DNA from: Candidatus Bathyarchaeota archaeon
GTDB taxonomy: Archaea > Thermoproteota > Bathyarchaeia > 40CM-2-53-6 > FEN-987
Length of the DNA stretch: 5,686 bases
Assembly: GCA_003152955.1 (NCBI GenBank)
Contig: PMBQ01000404.1
Coordinates: 2,502 to 8,187 of the forward strand
Direction of reading: 5' to 3'
Shown here: in pieces, positions 5,429 to 5,686 of the stretch
Layout of the letters: every line of letters begins with the position of its first letter
Position numbering within the stretch: position 1 is the stretch's first letter
Notes under the pieces: generated by a model
Databases searched by the model: none
The model's input: only the letters and a program-made list of their open reading frames with translations
Told to the model about the DNA's origin: nothing
Program-made: the position numbers and the translations under genes

Positions 5429-5495
5429 TCTTCACGCGCTTCTGGAACCGCAGTATCTACATGAGTATTGCGGCAATCGCCTGCATGCGCGAAGA
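5429..5495 (+). other. Nested stem structure, unexplained
   Basis: The inner stem CCGCAGTAT (5448-5456) pairs with GTATTGCGG (5465-5473) over nine positions including two G-U pairs, with an 8-base loop. The outer arms CGCGC (5435-5439) and GCGCG (5487-5491) pair perfectly, and after a 2-base bulge TCTT (5429-5432) pairs with AAGA (5492-5495). The G-U pairs favour an RNA read rightward. It lies in 5283-5505, where no convincing gene is seen. It may be a structured RNA or the 3' end of the regulator transcript. Confidence 0.3.
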
Positions 5496-5505
5496 TGCTT
5501 GAGTT

Positions 5506-5574
5506 CTAACGGAGAATTGACCAGATAACGAGTACAATGAGTATGATTCCTAGGAGTCCGATGTGTAGTCGCAT
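5506..5574 (-). CDS. 22-residue hydrophobic membrane peptide
   Basis: ATG at 5574 opens 22 codons to TAG at 5508-5506. The product is one membrane helix, residues 5-20 (IGLLGIILIVLVIWSI), with R2 and H4 before it and R22 after. A GAGGGAGAT ribosome site lies about seven bases upstream, and a good TATA box (5637-5625) lies about 50 bases upstream, predicting a leader of roughly 25 bases. Promoter, ribosome site and a full hydrophobic span together make this more than a chance frame, although its size keeps it uncertain. It is not adjacent to the five-gene operon but is of the same character as its membrane peptides. No family assigned. Confidence 0.55.
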   Translation of the reverse strand: MRLHIGLLGIILIVLVIWSILR

Positions 5575-5624
5575 TGTAAATCTCCCTCTTTCAGCCGTTG
5601 TTGTACAGCTACACAGCTATAATG

Positions 5625-5637
5625 TTAAATATATAAC
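5625..5637 (-). promoter_or_regulatory. TATA box of the 22-residue peptide gene
   Basis: Read leftward, GTTATATATTTAA fits the archaeal TATA consensus. The predicted start near 5600 leaves a short leader that contains the GAGGGAGAT ribosome site. Confidence 0.55.
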
Positions 5638-5643
5638 CTTATA

Positions 5644-5664
5644 TCGTGCTTCGTGCATATATAG
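5644..5664 (+). promoter_or_regulatory. Direct repeat and TATA-like box near the right edge
   Basis: TCGTGC occurs twice, at 5644-5649 and 5651-5656, followed by CATATATAG (5656-5664), which resembles a rightward TATA box for a gene beyond the window. The repeats lie between this box and the leftward box at 5625-5637, where a shared operator could sit. The off-window gene is not visible. Confidence 0.3.
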
Positions 5665-5686
5665 GGTGGCCAGATAATCTTTGGGA

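Overview
The window reads as a stretch of an archaeal chromosome. The support is AT-rich TATA-type promoter boxes instead of bacterial -35/-10 pairs (46-59, 5003-5024, 5625-5637), TTG starts next to AGGTGG/GGTGAT-type ribosome sites, a small ribbon-helix-helix regulator, and several tiny membrane and zinc-ribbon genes. Codon use and the moderate base composition do not suggest a hyperthermophile or a halophile. I cannot name the lineage. Two gene families here, the holin-like/phosphatase fusion and the lmo0937-like peptide, are best known to me from bacteria, so lateral exchange is possible.

Left part (1-3209, + strand): a terminator-like hairpin with T-runs at the edge is followed at once by a TATA box and a roughly 260-base leader that holds a hairpin and a T6 run. 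Two genes then lie end to end with no spacing. The first is a calcineurin-type metallophosphoesterase. The second is a 677-residue protein made of a four-helix phage-holin-like membrane module joined to an alkaline phosphatase/nucleotide pyrophosphatase domain. All expected metal ligands are visible in both enzymes, so they look active. Together they look like a membrane-surface two-enzyme module acting on phosphoesters of unknown identity.

Middle part (3210-3795): a small two-knuckle zinc-ribbon gene with a TTG start points right. A 10-bp inverted repeat starts in its stop codon and encloses an AGGAGG site and a possible 28-codon reading frame. A second hairpin lies in the gap between this rightward block and the leftward operon that converges on it.

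Right part (3796-5282): a leftward cluster of five small genes with short gaps. In order of transcription they are a 93-residue membrane protein, a 105-residue four-helix membrane protein, a 50-residue lmo0937/DUF5670-like membrane peptide, a 72-residue triple-CxxC zinc-ribbon protein and a 39-residue very basic peptide with a strong ribosome site. The 50- and 39-residue genes are easily missed because of their size. A ribbon-helix-helix protein is transcribed divergently, and a perfect 12-bp palindrome made of TATA sequence separates the two. This gives the layout of a self-contained, possibly stress-related membrane operon with its own regulator; that role is inference.

Right edge (5283-5686): about 220 bases without a convincing gene but with a nested stem structure, then a 22-residue hydrophobic peptide gene on the minus strand with its own ribosome site and TATA box, and a further TATA-like box that may serve a gene outside the window.
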